Source of the DNA: Saccharopolyspora rosea
GTDB lineage: Bacteria > Actinomycetota > Actinomycetes > Mycobacteriales > Pseudonocardiaceae
DNA: 64,000 bases
Assembly (NCBI RefSeq): GCF_025643595.1
Contig: NZ_CP102826.1
Span: 3,844,001 to 3,908,000 of the forward strand
Direction: 5' to 3'
Shown: positions 45,833-55,345 of the stretch, one piece after another
Layout of the letters: the number at the start of each line of letters is the position of its first letter
Position numbering within the stretch: position 1 is the first letter of the stretch
Translations under genes and position numbers: made by a program
The notes under the pieces: model-generated
Told to the model about the DNA's origin: nothing
The model's database searches: none
What the model saw: only the letters and a program-made list of their open reading frames with translations

Positions 45833-47398
45833 TCAGTTGACGGCCCGGTCGCGTCCGCTCCAGAACTCCTCGCGGAGCACGCGGCGCAGGATCTTGCCGC
45901 TGGGGTTGCGGGGGACCTCGTCGACGAACGCGTACCGGGTGGGGATCTTGAAGTCGGCGATCCGCCCGCGCGCGAAGGCCCGCAGCTCGTGCGGTGCCAC
46001 CGATTTCCCCTGGTGCAGCACGACGAACGCGTGCACCGCCTCGCCCCACCGGTCGTCCGGGACCCCGACCACCGCGACGTCGAGCACCGCGGGGTGCGCG
46101 CTGAGGGCGTTCTCCACCTCGGCGGGGTAGATGTTCTCCCCGGCGCGGATGATCATCTCCTTGATGCGGTCTTGGACGTGGACGTAGCCGTCGTCGTCCA
46201 GGTAGCCCGCGTCGCCGGTGTGCACCCAGCCGTCGACGAGCGTGGCCGCCGTCGCCTCCGGCAACCGCCAGTACTCCAGCATGCGGGCGGGCGTCCTGAT
46301 GCAGACCTCGCCGACCACCCCGGTGCCGACGTCGCGACCGTCCCGGTCGACGACCTTCAGCTCGATCCCCGGGTACGGCCGACCGGCCGCCCGCAGCCGC
46401 GGACTGCCGGGCACGTGGTCGGCCGGGGGCAGGCACACCGCCGTGTTCCCGGTCTCGGTCAGGCCGTAGATCTGCGCGAACTCGCAGCCCATCGTGTCCA
46501 GGCAGCGCTGCAACAGGGATTCGGAGATGGGCGAGCCGCCGTAGACGACCTTGCGCAGCGCGGCGAAGTCCGCGGGGCGGACACCGGGTTCGGCCAGCAG
46601 CATCAGCAGCATCGCGGGCGCCAGGATGGCGGTCGTGATGCCCCGGTCGCGGATCAGCTGCAGGACGTCCTCGGCACCGAAGGACCGCACGACCACGTTG
46701 GTGATCCCGGCGTTGAACCCCTGGGTGGCCCACCAGATCCCGCCGATGTGCGAGGCCGACATGCCGAGGAGGCTGATGTCGCTGTCCCGGAAGTCGATCC
46801 AGTCGAGGCCGTTGCTGTCCAACAGGTCGCGCACCGCGAAGAAGGTCCGGTGCGCCAGCACGACGCCCTTCGGGTATCCGGTCGTCCCGCTGGTGTACAT
46901 CTGGGCGATCGGGTCGTCGGGGTCGCAACCGCCGGGCAGCTCGGTTCCCGCGCCGGTCTCCCGCCACTCCCGCAGCTCCCCGACGGGAACCACGTCGCGC
47001 AGTTCCGGCAGTTCGGCCCGCAGCGCGCGGGCCACCGGCAGGAACTCCTCCTCGACGAAGAGCAGTTCGGCGCTGGAGTCCCGCAGGATGTACTCGACCT
47101 CGTCGGGTGCCAACCGCCAGTTCACCGGGACGAAGACCGCACCGCTCCGGGCGCAGGCGAAGAGCAGTTCGTAGCAGTGCTCCGACTCCTTGCCCAGGTA
47201 GGCGACGCGCGAGCCGCGGGTCAGCCCGCAGGCGCGCAACGCCCGGGCGGTCGCGGTGCTCTCGCGGTGCAGCGTCGCGTAGTCGACGGTGCGGTCCTCG
47301 TGGGCGATCGCGACGTGGTCCGGTCTGCTCCGCGCGTGGAAGGCCAGACGCGCGTCGAGCGTCCGCCCCTCCGGCCCGGGTTCGGTGATACCGGTCAT
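45833..47398 (-). CDS. AMP-forming acyl-CoA / acyl-ACP ligase
   Basis: 521 aa from ATG 47398. Adenylation motifs: MYTSGTTGYPKGVVLAHRT (A3), YGLTETGN (A5), HTGDAGYLDDDGYVHVQDR (A7/A8) and NPSGKILRRVLREEF (A10) with the catalytic Lys. No long FAAL insertion is visible. It is 13 bp downstream of the AT-less KS gene. Isonitrile clusters contain one or two such ligases (ScoA/ScoC, FadD10 in the Rv0096-Rv0101 locus). Here it would activate a fatty or isonitrile acid and load it on the discrete ACP or on the N-terminal ACP of the PKS. The substrate is inference. Confidence 0.9.
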   Translation of the reverse strand: MTGITEPGPEGRTLDARLAFHARSRPDHVAIAHEDRTVDYATLHRESTATARALRACGLTRGSRVAYLGKESEHCYELLFACARSGAVFVPVNWRLAPDEVEYILRDSSAELLFVEEEFLPVARALRAELPELRDVVPVGELREWRETGAGTELPGGCDPDDPIAQMYTSGTTGYPKGVVLAHRTFFAVRDLLDSNGLDWIDFRDSDISLLGMSASHIGGIWWATQGFNAGITNVVVRSFGAEDVLQLIRDRGITTAILAPAMLLMLLAEPGVRPADFAALRKVVYGGSPISESLLQRCLDTMGCEFAQIYGLTETGNTAVCLPPADHVPGSPRLRAAGRPYPGIELKVVDRDGRDVGTGVVGEVCIRTPARMLEYWRLPEATAATLVDGWVHTGDAGYLDDDGYVHVQDRIKEMIIRAGENIYPAEVENALSAHPAVLDVAVVGVPDDRWGEAVHAFVVLHQGKSVAPHELRAFARGRIADFKIPTRYAFVDEVPRNPSGKILRRVLREEFWSGRDRAVN

Positions 47399-47411
47399 GG
47401 TGGGTGTCCTT

Positions 47412-49235
47412 TCAGGATCGTTCGGCGTCCAGCCAGTAGCGCCGGCGTTGGAAGGCGTAGGTGGGCAGGTCGACCGATCTGGCGTCGGAATCCGGGAATG
47501 CGGTGCACCAGTCCACCGCACCGCCCCGGCAGAACTCGTCCACGAAGGACCGTTCGGGCGACCGCCGGCCGTCCCCCGGATCCGGGCCGTGCACCAGGCC
47601 CGGTGCCGAGCGGCCCTCGGCGAGGGCGGTCAGCGCCTCGCGGCGCCGCTGCGGTCCGGCGGCGACCACGCCGGCGCGGTGTTCCAGCGCCGCGCGCCCG
47701 GTCGCCAGCGACCGGGCGACGTCGACGTCGCGCAGTTCCGGGTGCTCGGCCAGGTGCTCGGCGAGCCGGGCGGCCTGGGCGCGCAGCGCCGGCGGCGAGG
47801 CCGCGGACAGCAGCCAGGGCACCACTTCGGGATCCGGTCCGGGTGCCGCCGGGGCGTCGCCGGGCGGGGCCTGTTCGACGACGACGTGCGCGTTGGTGCC
47901 GCTGACGCCGAACGAGGAGACCGCCGCCCGGCGGGGTTGCCCGGTCTCCGGCCACGGCAGCGCCTCGGTGAGCAGCCGGACGGCGTCGTCCTGCCACTCC
48001 ACGTGCGGTGACGGCTTCTCCGCGTGCAACGACCTGGGCAGCACACCGCGGCGCAGCGCGAGCACGACCTTGACCACGGCGGCGACGCCGCCCGCCGCCT
48101 GGGTGTGGCCGAGGTTGGACTTGACCGAGCCGAGCCGCAGCGGGCGACCCCGCGGCCGGTCGGCCCCGTAGGTGTCCAGCAGCGCCTGCACCTCGATCGG
48201 ATCACCGAGGGGAGTTCCCGTGCCGTGGCCCTCGACGGCGTCGATGGCGGCGGCCGGGAGTCCTGCCGCGTCCAACGCCTGGCGGATCATCTGCCGGTGG
48301 GCCTGGCCGTTGGGCGCGGTGAGGCCGTGCGAAGCGCCGTCCTGGACGACGGCGGAACCCCGCACCACCGCCAACACCGGCCTGCCTTCGCGACGGGCGT
48401 CGGACAACCGTTGCAGCGCGAGCATTCCGGCGCCCTCGGCCAGTCCCCAACCGTCCGCCGCGGCGGAGAACGACTTGGACCGCCCGTCCGCGGCGAGCGC
48501 ACCTCGGTGGGTGAAGGCCAGCAGCGTCACCGGGGTGGCCATCACGGTGGCTCCCCCGACCAGCGCCAGCGAGCACTCCCGGTTCCGCAGCGCGTGCACG
48601 GCGGAGTGCAGCCCGACCAGCGCCGAGGAGCACGCCGTGTCCACGGTGACCGCCGGTCCGCGCAGGCCCAGCGCGTAGGAGATCCGGCCGGAGGCCAGGC
48701 TCGGCACGCTGCCCACCAGCACGTCGCCGGCGAAACCGTCGGGAGGCCGCCGCACCGTGCCGCCGTAGTCGTTGTAGATCACCCCGGCGAACACGCCGGT
48801 CGCGCTGCCGCGCAACGACGTCGGGGCGATCCCGGCCCGTTCCAACGCCTCCCAGGCCGTTTCGAGCAGCAACCGCTGCTGGGGGTCGGTGGCCAGCGCG
48901 TCGTGCTCGGTCATCCGGAACGGTTCCGGGTCGAAGTCGGCGGCGTCGTGCAGGTATCCCCCCTTGCGCGGGCACTCCACCCCGTCGAGGCGGAGTGCCC
49001 GCTCCCAGCCGCGGTCGGACGGCAGGGTCGTGACGGCGTCCTGCTCGGCGAGCAGCAGGCGCCACAGGTCCTCCGGTGACCGGACACCGCCGGGGAAGCG
49101 GCAGGACATCCCGACGATGGCGATCGGTTCGCGCAACCGGTCCTCGGCGTCCCGCAGCCGCTGCTTGGTGCGGCGCAGTTCGAGCGTCACGCGCCGGAGG
49201 TAGTCGCGGAGCTGGTCGTCTGCTGGCATGGGCAC
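47412..49235 (-). CDS. PKS ketosynthase protein lacking its acyltransferase (docking-KS-linker only)
   Basis: 607 aa. An N-terminal docking coil (residues 1-34) leads into KS (35 to about 460) with Cys202 in [26 protein letters not shown] near residue 337 and SNLGHTQAAGG near 372. The usual FFGISPREA segment reads FRMTEHDALATDPQQ, so the KS is off the normal clade. The KS-AT linker continues to about residue 540, then the chain jumps to the AT tail and post-AT linker ([18 protein letters not shown]). All AT motifs and any ACP are missing. It starts 21 bp after the PKS at 49257-54920 and probably takes that protein's chain. Its extender or acceptor must come in trans. Confidence 0.92.
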   Translation of the reverse strand: MPMPADDQLRDYLRRVTLELRRTKQRLRDAEDRLREPIAIVGMSCRFPGGVRSPEDLWRLLLAEQDAVTTLPSDRGWERALRLDGVECPRKGGYLHDAADFDPEPFRMTEHDALATDPQQRLLLETAWEALERAGIAPTSLRGSATGVFAGVIYNDYGGTVRRPPDGFAGDVLVGSVPSLASGRISYALGLRGPAVTVDTACSSALVGLHSAVHALRNRECSLALVGGATVMATPVTLLAFTHRGALAADGRSKSFSAAADGWGLAEGAGMLALQRLSDARREGRPVLAVVRGSAVVQDGASHGLTAPNGQAHRQMIRQALDAAGLPAAAIDAVEGHGTGTPLGDPIEVQALLDTYGADRPRGRPLRLGSVKSNLGHTQAAGGVAAVVKVVLALRRGVLPRSLHAEKPSPHVEWQDDAVRLLTEALPWPETGQPRRAAVSSFGVSGTNAHVVVEQAPPGDAPAAPGPDPEVVPWLLSAASPPALRAQAARLAEHLAEHPELRDVDVARSLATGRAALEHRAGVVAAGPQRRREALTALAEGRSAPGLVHGPDPGDGRRSPERSFVDEFCRGGAVDWCTAFPDSDARSVDLPTYAFQRRRYWLDAERS

Positions 49236-49256
49236 CCTTCCCTCGCCCCGGTGCTG

Positions 49257-52200
49257 TCAGTTCGCGCCGAGTTCGTCGTCGATCAGCTCGAAGAGTTCTT
49301 CGTCGGAGGCGGCGGCCAGGTCGTCCGGGCGGTGCGCGGCCAGCAGGGCCCCGAGCCGGGCGAGCACCTCGTCGCGCTCCTGCGGGTCTGCCGCCTCCAG
49401 CGCGGTCTCCAAGCTGTCGAGGTGGGCCGATGCCACTCCCGTCGCGGCGGGTTCCGGGTCCGCGGGGGCGAGCCGGTTGCCGAGTTCCCGGGCCAGTTCC
49501 TCGGGTGTGGGGTGGTCGAAGACGACCGTCGGGGACAGCCGCAGGCCGGTCGCCTCGGCGAGGGCGGTGCGGAGCTGGATCGCGGTGAGCGAGTCGAACC
49601 CGAGCTCCGGGAGGGGCCGGTCGGGTGCGATCTCGTCGGGTGTGAAGCGTCCGAGCACGGCGCAGACCTGGTCGCGCACGAGGTCCAGCAGCGCCGCCTC
49701 GCGGTCGGGCCCGGACAGGGCCGCCATCCGGTCCGTCGAGCCGGTCCCGGTCGAGCTGCGCTGCTTCCGGGACCGGACGAGTCCGCTGAGCAGCGGTGGG
49801 ACGGTGGGGCGCTCGGACAGCGACGCGACGTCCACCCGCGCCGTCGTGAGCACCGGTTCGCCGGTGGCCGAGGCGGCGTCGAACAGCGCGAGGCCCTGCT
49901 CGGTGCGCAGCGGCAGCATCGCGATGCGGCGCAGCTGGGCGGCCAGCGCCTCCTGGTCCACCGCCTCGGTCAGGCCGCCGGTGTCCTCCCAGTACCCCCA
50001 GGCCAACGCGGTGGCGGGCAGCCCGGCGGCGCGGCGGTGGTAGGCCAGGGCTTCCAGCAGCGTGTTCGCCGCCGCGTAGTTGCCCTGCCCCGGAGCGCCC
50101 AGCGCCCCGGCGACCGAGGAGAACAGCACGAACCAGCGCAGCGGCAGGTGCTCGGTCAGCTCGTGCAGGTGCAGCGCGGCGTCCGCCTTCGGGCGCAGCA
50201 CGCGCGCGACCCGCTGCGGGTCGAGCGAGCCGATGACCCCGTCGTCGAGAACACCGGCGGCGTGCACGACCCCGGTCAGCGGGCGGTCGGCCGGGATCGC
50301 GTCCAGCAGGCGGGCCAGCGCGTCCCGGTCGCCGACGTCGCACGCGGCGGTGGTGACCGTCTGCGCGCCGAGCTCGGTGAGTTCGCGTTCCAGCTCGGCG
50401 CTGTCCGGCGTCGGTCCGCGGCGGCCGACCAGCAGCAGGTGCCGGATTCCCCGCTCGGCCACCAGGTGCCGGGCGAACCGGCTGCCGAGCGCGCCGGTGC
50501 CGCCGGTGATGAGCACGGTCCCGCCGTCCGGGGCCTCCGGGGCCGAACCGGTGGCGGCGGCGCGGACCAGGCGGGGCGCCCGGACCGCTCCGGCGCGCAC
50601 CGCGAGCTGCGGTTCACCGGTGGCCGCGGCGGCGGGCAGCGCTGCGACGGACGCGGCGTCCTCGTCGGTGTCCACCAGGGCGAACCGGTCGCCGTGCTCG
50701 CTGCGCGCGGACCCGACCAGCCCCCACAGCGCCGCGTGCGCCAGGTCCGCGACGCCCTCGTCGGGGCCCGCGGCGAGGGCTCCCCGGGTGACCACGACCA
50801 GGCGCGAGTCCGCCAACCGCTCGTCGGCGAGCCAGGTCTGCAGCAGTGCCAGGGCGCGGCAGGTCGCGGTCCGCACCCGCTCGGCGGTGTCGGCGCCGCT
50901 GTCGGATCCGGGCAGGTGCGGGGCGAAGACGACGTCCGGCGCGGTGCCACCGGCGTCGAGCGACGCGAGCAGCGCGGCCAGGTCCCGGTGCCGCTCGGCC
51001 CCCGGCACGGCCAGGTCCTCGCCCAGCACGGCCGCCGTTCCGCTCGGCGCGGGCGGGTCGACCTGCTGCCACCGCGTGCTGAACAGCGCGTCGCGGTGCG
51101 GTCCGCGGAGGGCGGCGAGCTGGTCTGCGGCCACCGGTCGCAGGGTCAGCTCCGCCACCGAGACCACCGGACGTCCGTCCACATCGGACGCGGTCAGCGC
51201 CACCGCGTCCGGTCCGACCGGCACCAGCCGGACCCGCGCCACCGAGGCGCCGGGCGCGTGCAGCACGACGCCGCGCCAGGAGAACGGCAGCCGCGCCCGC
51301 TCGGCGTCGAGCGCGACGGGGTGCAGCGCGGCGTCGAGGAGGGCGGGGTGCAGCAGATATCCCCCCGCATCACCGGCCGCCTCCGGCAGGCGCGCCTCGG
51401 CGAGGATCTCCGCATCGCGCCGCGACATCGCCGACAACCCCCGGAACGCGGGGCCGTAGTCGTAACCACGGGTGGCGGCCTGGGCGTAGAAGTCCTCGAC
51501 GTCGACCGGCGTGGCGTCGCCGGGGACGTCGAACGTGCCCGTGCCGGGAACGGCCGGGCTCAGCACGCCGGTGGCGTGCCGGGTCCAGGGACCGACGTCC
51601 GGGTCGCCGGGACGCGAGTGCACCGCGAGCGCGCGCCGCCCCGCCTCGTCGGCGGCCGAAACCCGGACCTGGAGCTGGACGTGCCCCTCGTCCGGGATCG
51701 GCAGCGGGGCTTCCAGCACCAGTTCGGCGATCTCCTCGCAGCCGGTTTCCCGTCCCGCGCGGGCCGCGAGTTCCACGAACGCCGTCCCGGGCAGCAGCGC
51801 CGTCCCGGCCACCGCGTGGTCGGCCAGCCACGGGTGCGTCCGCAGCGCGATGCGGCCGGTCAGCAGCGTGGCGCCGTCCTCGGCGGTGTCCACCGCCGCG
51901 CCCAGCAGCGGGTGCCCCGCGGCGTGCAGGCCCAGCGCGGCGGGATCGGCCGCCGAGACCGCCGGAGGGCGCGGCCAGTGGCGTTCGCGCTGGAACGCGT
52001 AGGTGGGCAGGTCCGTGCGCACCGGACTGACGCCCAGGACCGCCGACCAGTCCACGTCCACTCCGGACACGTGCGCCCGGGCCAGCGCGCCCGCGAACTC
52101 GTCGAACCCGCCCTCGCCGCGGCGCAGCGTGCCCAGCACCGCACCGCCGCGCGGTGCTGGGTGAAGGATCTGCTCCAACGGAGCGGTCAGCACCGGGTGC

Positions 52201-54920
52201 GGGCCGACCTCCAGGAAGATCCGGTGCCCCTGTTCCACCAGCGTCCGCGCGGCTGCCTGGAATTCGACCGGCTGGCGCAGGTTGCGGTACCAGTAGTCGC
52301 CGTCCAGTCCGGCGGTGTCGAGCACGTCCCCGGTCACCGAGGAGCAGAAGGCGGTCCCGGACGAGCGCGGGCGCAGGCCCGCCAGCGCCTGCCGCATCGG
52401 CTCTTCGAGCACGTCGATCTGGGCCGAGTGGCTGGCCCGGTCCATCGGCACGTGCCGCGCCCGGATTCCTTCGCCGTCGAGGTCGGTGACGAACCGGGCC
52501 ACCGCGTCCGGCTCCCCGCACACCACGGTCAGCTCGGCGGAGTTGATGGCTGCGACCGAAATCCGACCGTCCCATTCGGACAGACGACGCTCCACCTCGT
52601 CCCGGCCCAGCGGCACCGAGGCCATCGCGCCGCGACCGACCAGGTCCGTGAGCAGTCTGCTGCGCGAGCAGACCACGCGCGCCGCGTCCGGCAGGGTCAG
52701 CGCACCGGCCACGAACGCGGCCGCGATCTCGCCCTGCGAATGTCCGACCACGGCGGCCGGGTGCACCCCGCAGCTCCGCCACAACCCCGCCAGGCCGGTC
52801 ATCATCGCGAACAACGCCGGTTGCACGAACTCCACGGACTCCAGCGGGGTGTTCGGGTCGCCGCGGAGCACCTCGGTCAACGACCAGTCCAGGTACGGCG
52901 CGAACGCCTCCTCGCACTCGGCCACCCAGTCGGCGAATTCCGGCGAGGACTCCAGCAGCTCGCGCCCCATCCCCCGCCACTGCGCCCCCTGGCCGGGGAA
53001 GACCAGGACGACCCCGCCGTCCAGCGCGGAACCCGCGGCCGCGCGGGCAGGACGCCGGCCGTCCGCCAGCGCCCGCAGGTCCGCCACCGCCGACGCGCGG
53101 TCCCGGGCCACGACCACCGCCCGGTGCTCGAACGCGGTCCGGCTGCGCGCCAGGGCCCCGGCGATGGCGCTGTCGCTGCCCGCCGGGTCGGTGGCGAGGA
53201 AGTCGGCCAGACGACCGGCCTGCGCCCGCAACGCCGCCTCCGACCGGCCCGACACCGGCCACAGCACGGTCCCGTCCAGCGCGCCGGACTCGCCGCTCGG
53301 CTCGTCCTCGGTTTCCGGGCCCTGTTCCAGGATGACGTGCGCGTTGGTGCCGCTGATGCCGAACGACGACACCGCCGCCCGCCTCGGCCGGTCCACCGCC
53401 GGCCACGGCACCGGTTCGGTGACCAGCTCGACCGCGCCCGACGACCAGTCCACGTGCGGCGACGGTTCGTCCACGTGCAACGTCGCGGGCACGGTGCCGT
53501 GCCGCAGCGCCAACACCGCCTTGATCACCCCGGCCACGCCCGCGGCAGCCTGGGTGTGGCCGATGTTCGACTTCACCGACCCCAACAGCAGCGGGTGTTC
53601 CCGGTCTGCGCCGTAGGTCGCCAACAACGCCTGCGCCTCGATCGGGTCGCCCAGCGGCGTCCCCGTGCCGTGCGCCTCCACCACGTCCACATCGGACGGT
53701 GACAGTGCCGCGTTCGCCAACGCCTGCCGGATCACCCGCTGCTGCGACGGACCGTTCGGCGCCGTCAACCCGTTGCTCGCCCCGTCCTGGTTCACCGCTG
53801 AACCCCGCAGCACCGCCAACACCCGGTGTCCGTTGCGGCGCGCGTCCGAGAGGCGTTCCAACACCACCACTCCGGCTCCCTCGGCGGGGCCGAAACCGTC
53901 GGAGGCCGCGGCGAACGCGCGGCACCGCCCGTCCCGGGACAGCGCGCGCTGGCGGCAGAACCCGAGGAAGACGTCCGGACCCGCGAGCACGGTCGCCCCG
54001 CCGGCCAGCGCCAGGGAGCACTCGCCGTGCCGCAGCGCCTGCGCGGCCAGGTGCATCGTCACCAACGACGACGAGCACGCCGTGTCCACCGTCAGCGCGG
54101 GCCCCTCCAGTCCTAGCACGTACGCCACCCGGCCGGAGGCGACGCTGTTGTGCGTGCCGGTGATCCGGTACATGTCGCCGTCCGGCACGGTCTTGGCGAC
54201 CGCCGGGAAGTCGAAGTTCGCGATCCCGGCGTACACCCCGGTGCGACTGCCCCGCAACGACGACGGGTCGATTCCCGCGCGTTCCAGCGCCTCCCACGAC
54301 GTCTCCAACAACAACCGCTGCTGCGGATCCATCGCTTCCGCCTCGCGCGGCGGCACTCCGAAGAAACCCGCGTCGAAATCCAAGGCGTGGTCGAGGAAAC
54401 CGCCCTCGCGGACGTAGGAAGTGCCCTGCCGGTCGGGGTCCGGGTCGTACAGCGACTCCAGGTCCCAGCCCCGGTCGTCGGGGAACGGACCGACGCCGTC
54501 GCCGCCCGCGGACACCAGCCGCCACAGGTCCTCCGGCGACTCCACGCCACCGGGCAGTCGGCAGGCCATCCCCACGATCGCGATCGGCTCGTCAGCGGCG
54601 GAGACCGGTTCCCCGGCCGCGCCCGGCTCGTCGGCGGCCGAGCCGTTCCCGACGCGGGTTTCGAGGTGGGCGGCGAGCTGCACCGGGGTGGGGTGGTCGA
54701 AGACCACAGTGGACGAGATCGCGATCCCGCAGGCCGCGGTCAGCCGGTCGCGCAGGTCGACCGCGGTGAGCGAATCCATCCCGAGGTCGAGGAAGGACGC
54801 GTCGGTCGCCACGTCGGCGCGGTCGTCGTACCCGAGGAGGTCGGCCACCTGCTCGCGCACCAGGTCGAGCAGCGTCCCATCGGGACGCCCCGACCGGCCG
54901 GGCGCTGGTGTTGGATCCAT
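49257..54920 (-). CDS. Modular type I polyketide synthase starting with a bare ACP (ACP-KS-AT-DH-KR-ACP)
   Basis: 1887 aa; ATG 54920 with GGAGGAG 8 nt before. Domains: N-terminal ACP (LGMDSL, Ser50) with no AT or KS before it; KS 111 to about 535 (Cys282); AT near 625-900 with GHSQGE and RASH in place of YASH, closest to methylmalonyl-type; DH with intact HAVAGTALLP and a late LLDAALH; B-type KR with GGTGALG, LDD and NYAAAN; ACP (LGFDSL); C-terminal docking helix EELFELIDDELG. A first ACP without AT implies loading by a ligase. The module would make an alpha-methyl (if methylmalonyl), alpha,beta-unsaturated thioester. First gene of the minus operon. Confidence 0.95.
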   Translation of the reverse strand: MDPTPAPGRSGRPDGTLLDLVREQVADLLGYDDRADVATDASFLDLGMDSLTAVDLRDRLTAACGIAISSTVVFDHPTPVQLAAHLETRVGNGSAADEPGAAGEPVSAADEPIAIVGMACRLPGGVESPEDLWRLVSAGGDGVGPFPDDRGWDLESLYDPDPDRQGTSYVREGGFLDHALDFDAGFFGVPPREAEAMDPQQRLLLETSWEALERAGIDPSSLRGSRTGVYAGIANFDFPAVAKTVPDGDMYRITGTHNSVASGRVAYVLGLEGPALTVDTACSSSLVTMHLAAQALRHGECSLALAGGATVLAGPDVFLGFCRQRALSRDGRCRAFAAASDGFGPAEGAGVVVLERLSDARRNGHRVLAVLRGSAVNQDGASNGLTAPNGPSQQRVIRQALANAALSPSDVDVVEAHGTGTPLGDPIEAQALLATYGADREHPLLLGSVKSNIGHTQAAAGVAGVIKAVLALRHGTVPATLHVDEPSPHVDWSSGAVELVTEPVPWPAVDRPRRAAVSSFGISGTNAHVILEQGPETEDEPSGESGALDGTVLWPVSGRSEAALRAQAGRLADFLATDPAGSDSAIAGALARSRTAFEHRAVVVARDRASAVADLRALADGRRPARAAAGSALDGGVVLVFPGQGAQWRGMGRELLESSPEFADWVAECEEAFAPYLDWSLTEVLRGDPNTPLESVEFVQPALFAMMTGLAGLWRSCGVHPAAVVGHSQGEIAAAFVAGALTLPDAARVVCSRSRLLTDLVGRGAMASVPLGRDEVERRLSEWDGRISVAAINSAELTVVCGEPDAVARFVTDLDGEGIRARHVPMDRASHSAQIDVLEEPMRQALAGLRPRSSGTAFCSSVTGDVLDTAGLDGDYWYRNLRQPVEFQAAARTLVEQGHRIFLEVGPHPVLTAPLEQILHPAPRGGAVLGTLRRGEGGFDEFAGALARAHVSGVDVDWSAVLGVSPVRTDLPTYAFQRERHWPRPPAVSAADPAALGLHAAGHPLLGAAVDTAEDGATLLTGRIALRTHPWLADHAVAGTALLPGTAFVELAARAGRETGCEEIAELVLEAPLPIPDEGHVQLQVRVSAADEAGRRALAVHSRPGDPDVGPWTRHATGVLSPAVPGTGTFDVPGDATPVDVEDFYAQAATRGYDYGPAFRGLSAMSRRDAEILAEARLPEAAGDAGGYLLHPALLDAALHPVALDAERARLPFSWRGVVLHAPGASVARVRLVPVGPDAVALTASDVDGRPVVSVAELTLRPVAADQLAALRGPHRDALFSTRWQQVDPPAPSGTAAVLGEDLAVPGAERHRDLAALLASLDAGGTAPDVVFAPHLPGSDSGADTAERVRTATCRALALLQTWLADERLADSRLVVVTRGALAAGPDEGVADLAHAALWGLVGSARSEHGDRFALVDTDEDAASVAALPAAAATGEPQLAVRAGAVRAPRLVRAAATGSAPEAPDGGTVLITGGTGALGSRFARHLVAERGIRHLLLVGRRGPTPDSAELERELTELGAQTVTTAACDVGDRDALARLLDAIPADRPLTGVVHAAGVLDDGVIGSLDPQRVARVLRPKADAALHLHELTEHLPLRWFVLFSSVAGALGAPGQGNYAAANTLLEALAYHRRAAGLPATALAWGYWEDTGGLTEAVDQEALAAQLRRIAMLPLRTEQGLALFDAASATGEPVLTTARVDVASLSERPTVPPLLSGLVRSRKQRSSTGTGSTDRMAALSGPDREAALLDLVRDQVCAVLGRFTPDEIAPDRPLPELGFDSLTAIQLRTALAEATGLRLSPTVVFDHPTPEELARELGNRLAPADPEPAATGVASAHLDSLETALEAADPQERDEVLARLGALLAAHRPDDLAAASDEELFELIDDELGAN

Positions 54921-55345
54921 GGAATTCGCTCCTCCAAAGCCCGCGCGAGGACGCGGGACGAGAAGAAATCAACGGCGCGGAATCAGAGGGATTGCCGACG
55001 GCCTTGTCGGCGGATGGCGGACAAGCCGTTCCGGTGGTCCTGTGATACGGCAGGAACACCGCGTCCCGCAAGGGATCCCAGCGCCGTCCGGCTCGCCGGG
55101 AAGGCCCGCGGAACCGGCGAACGCAACCCTCGGCAGCGCACATCACCGCAGTTCATCGGCGGAACCGGCGGCACCCGGCGGAACACCGCCGGCGACGTCG
55201 GACGTGATCCCGGACGCTTAGCGCACTTTTAGACCCCTTTTAGGAACCGGGTCCTTTCGTTGACATCCGTCCGCAAGTGCATTTTCGTTGCTCTCACCCC
55301 CGGTCCGGAGGAAAACCGTTCCCCAACCCAAACCGAGGTGCCGTC
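54921..55345. promoter_or_regulatory. Divergent control region of the PKS/isonitrile cluster
   Basis: 425 bp between the PKS (minus) and KAS III (plus) starts, without a gene. It should hold both operon promoters. Toward the KAS III side the GC falls and heptamer direct repeats and a TTGACA occur (separate entry). CTTGTC-N11-GACAAG at about 55003-55025 is a short inverted repeat. No clear promoter was seen on the PKS side. Confidence 0.6.
55226..55265 (+). promoter_or_regulatory. SARP-type direct heptamer repeats with TTGACA, upstream of KAS III
   Basis: CTTTTAG at 55226-55232 is repeated at 55237-55243, exactly 11 bp apart. SARP activators bind direct heptamers spaced one helical turn. A consensus-like -35 (TTGACA, 55260-55265) follows; the -10 is weak (around 55280-55288). 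The cluster encodes a SARP at 58934-59701. Confidence 0.6.

Noticed and set aside
49251..53702. 1483-aa open frame on the plus strand
   Set aside because: Antisense shadow of the PKS at 49257-54920; no recognisable domain or ribosome site.
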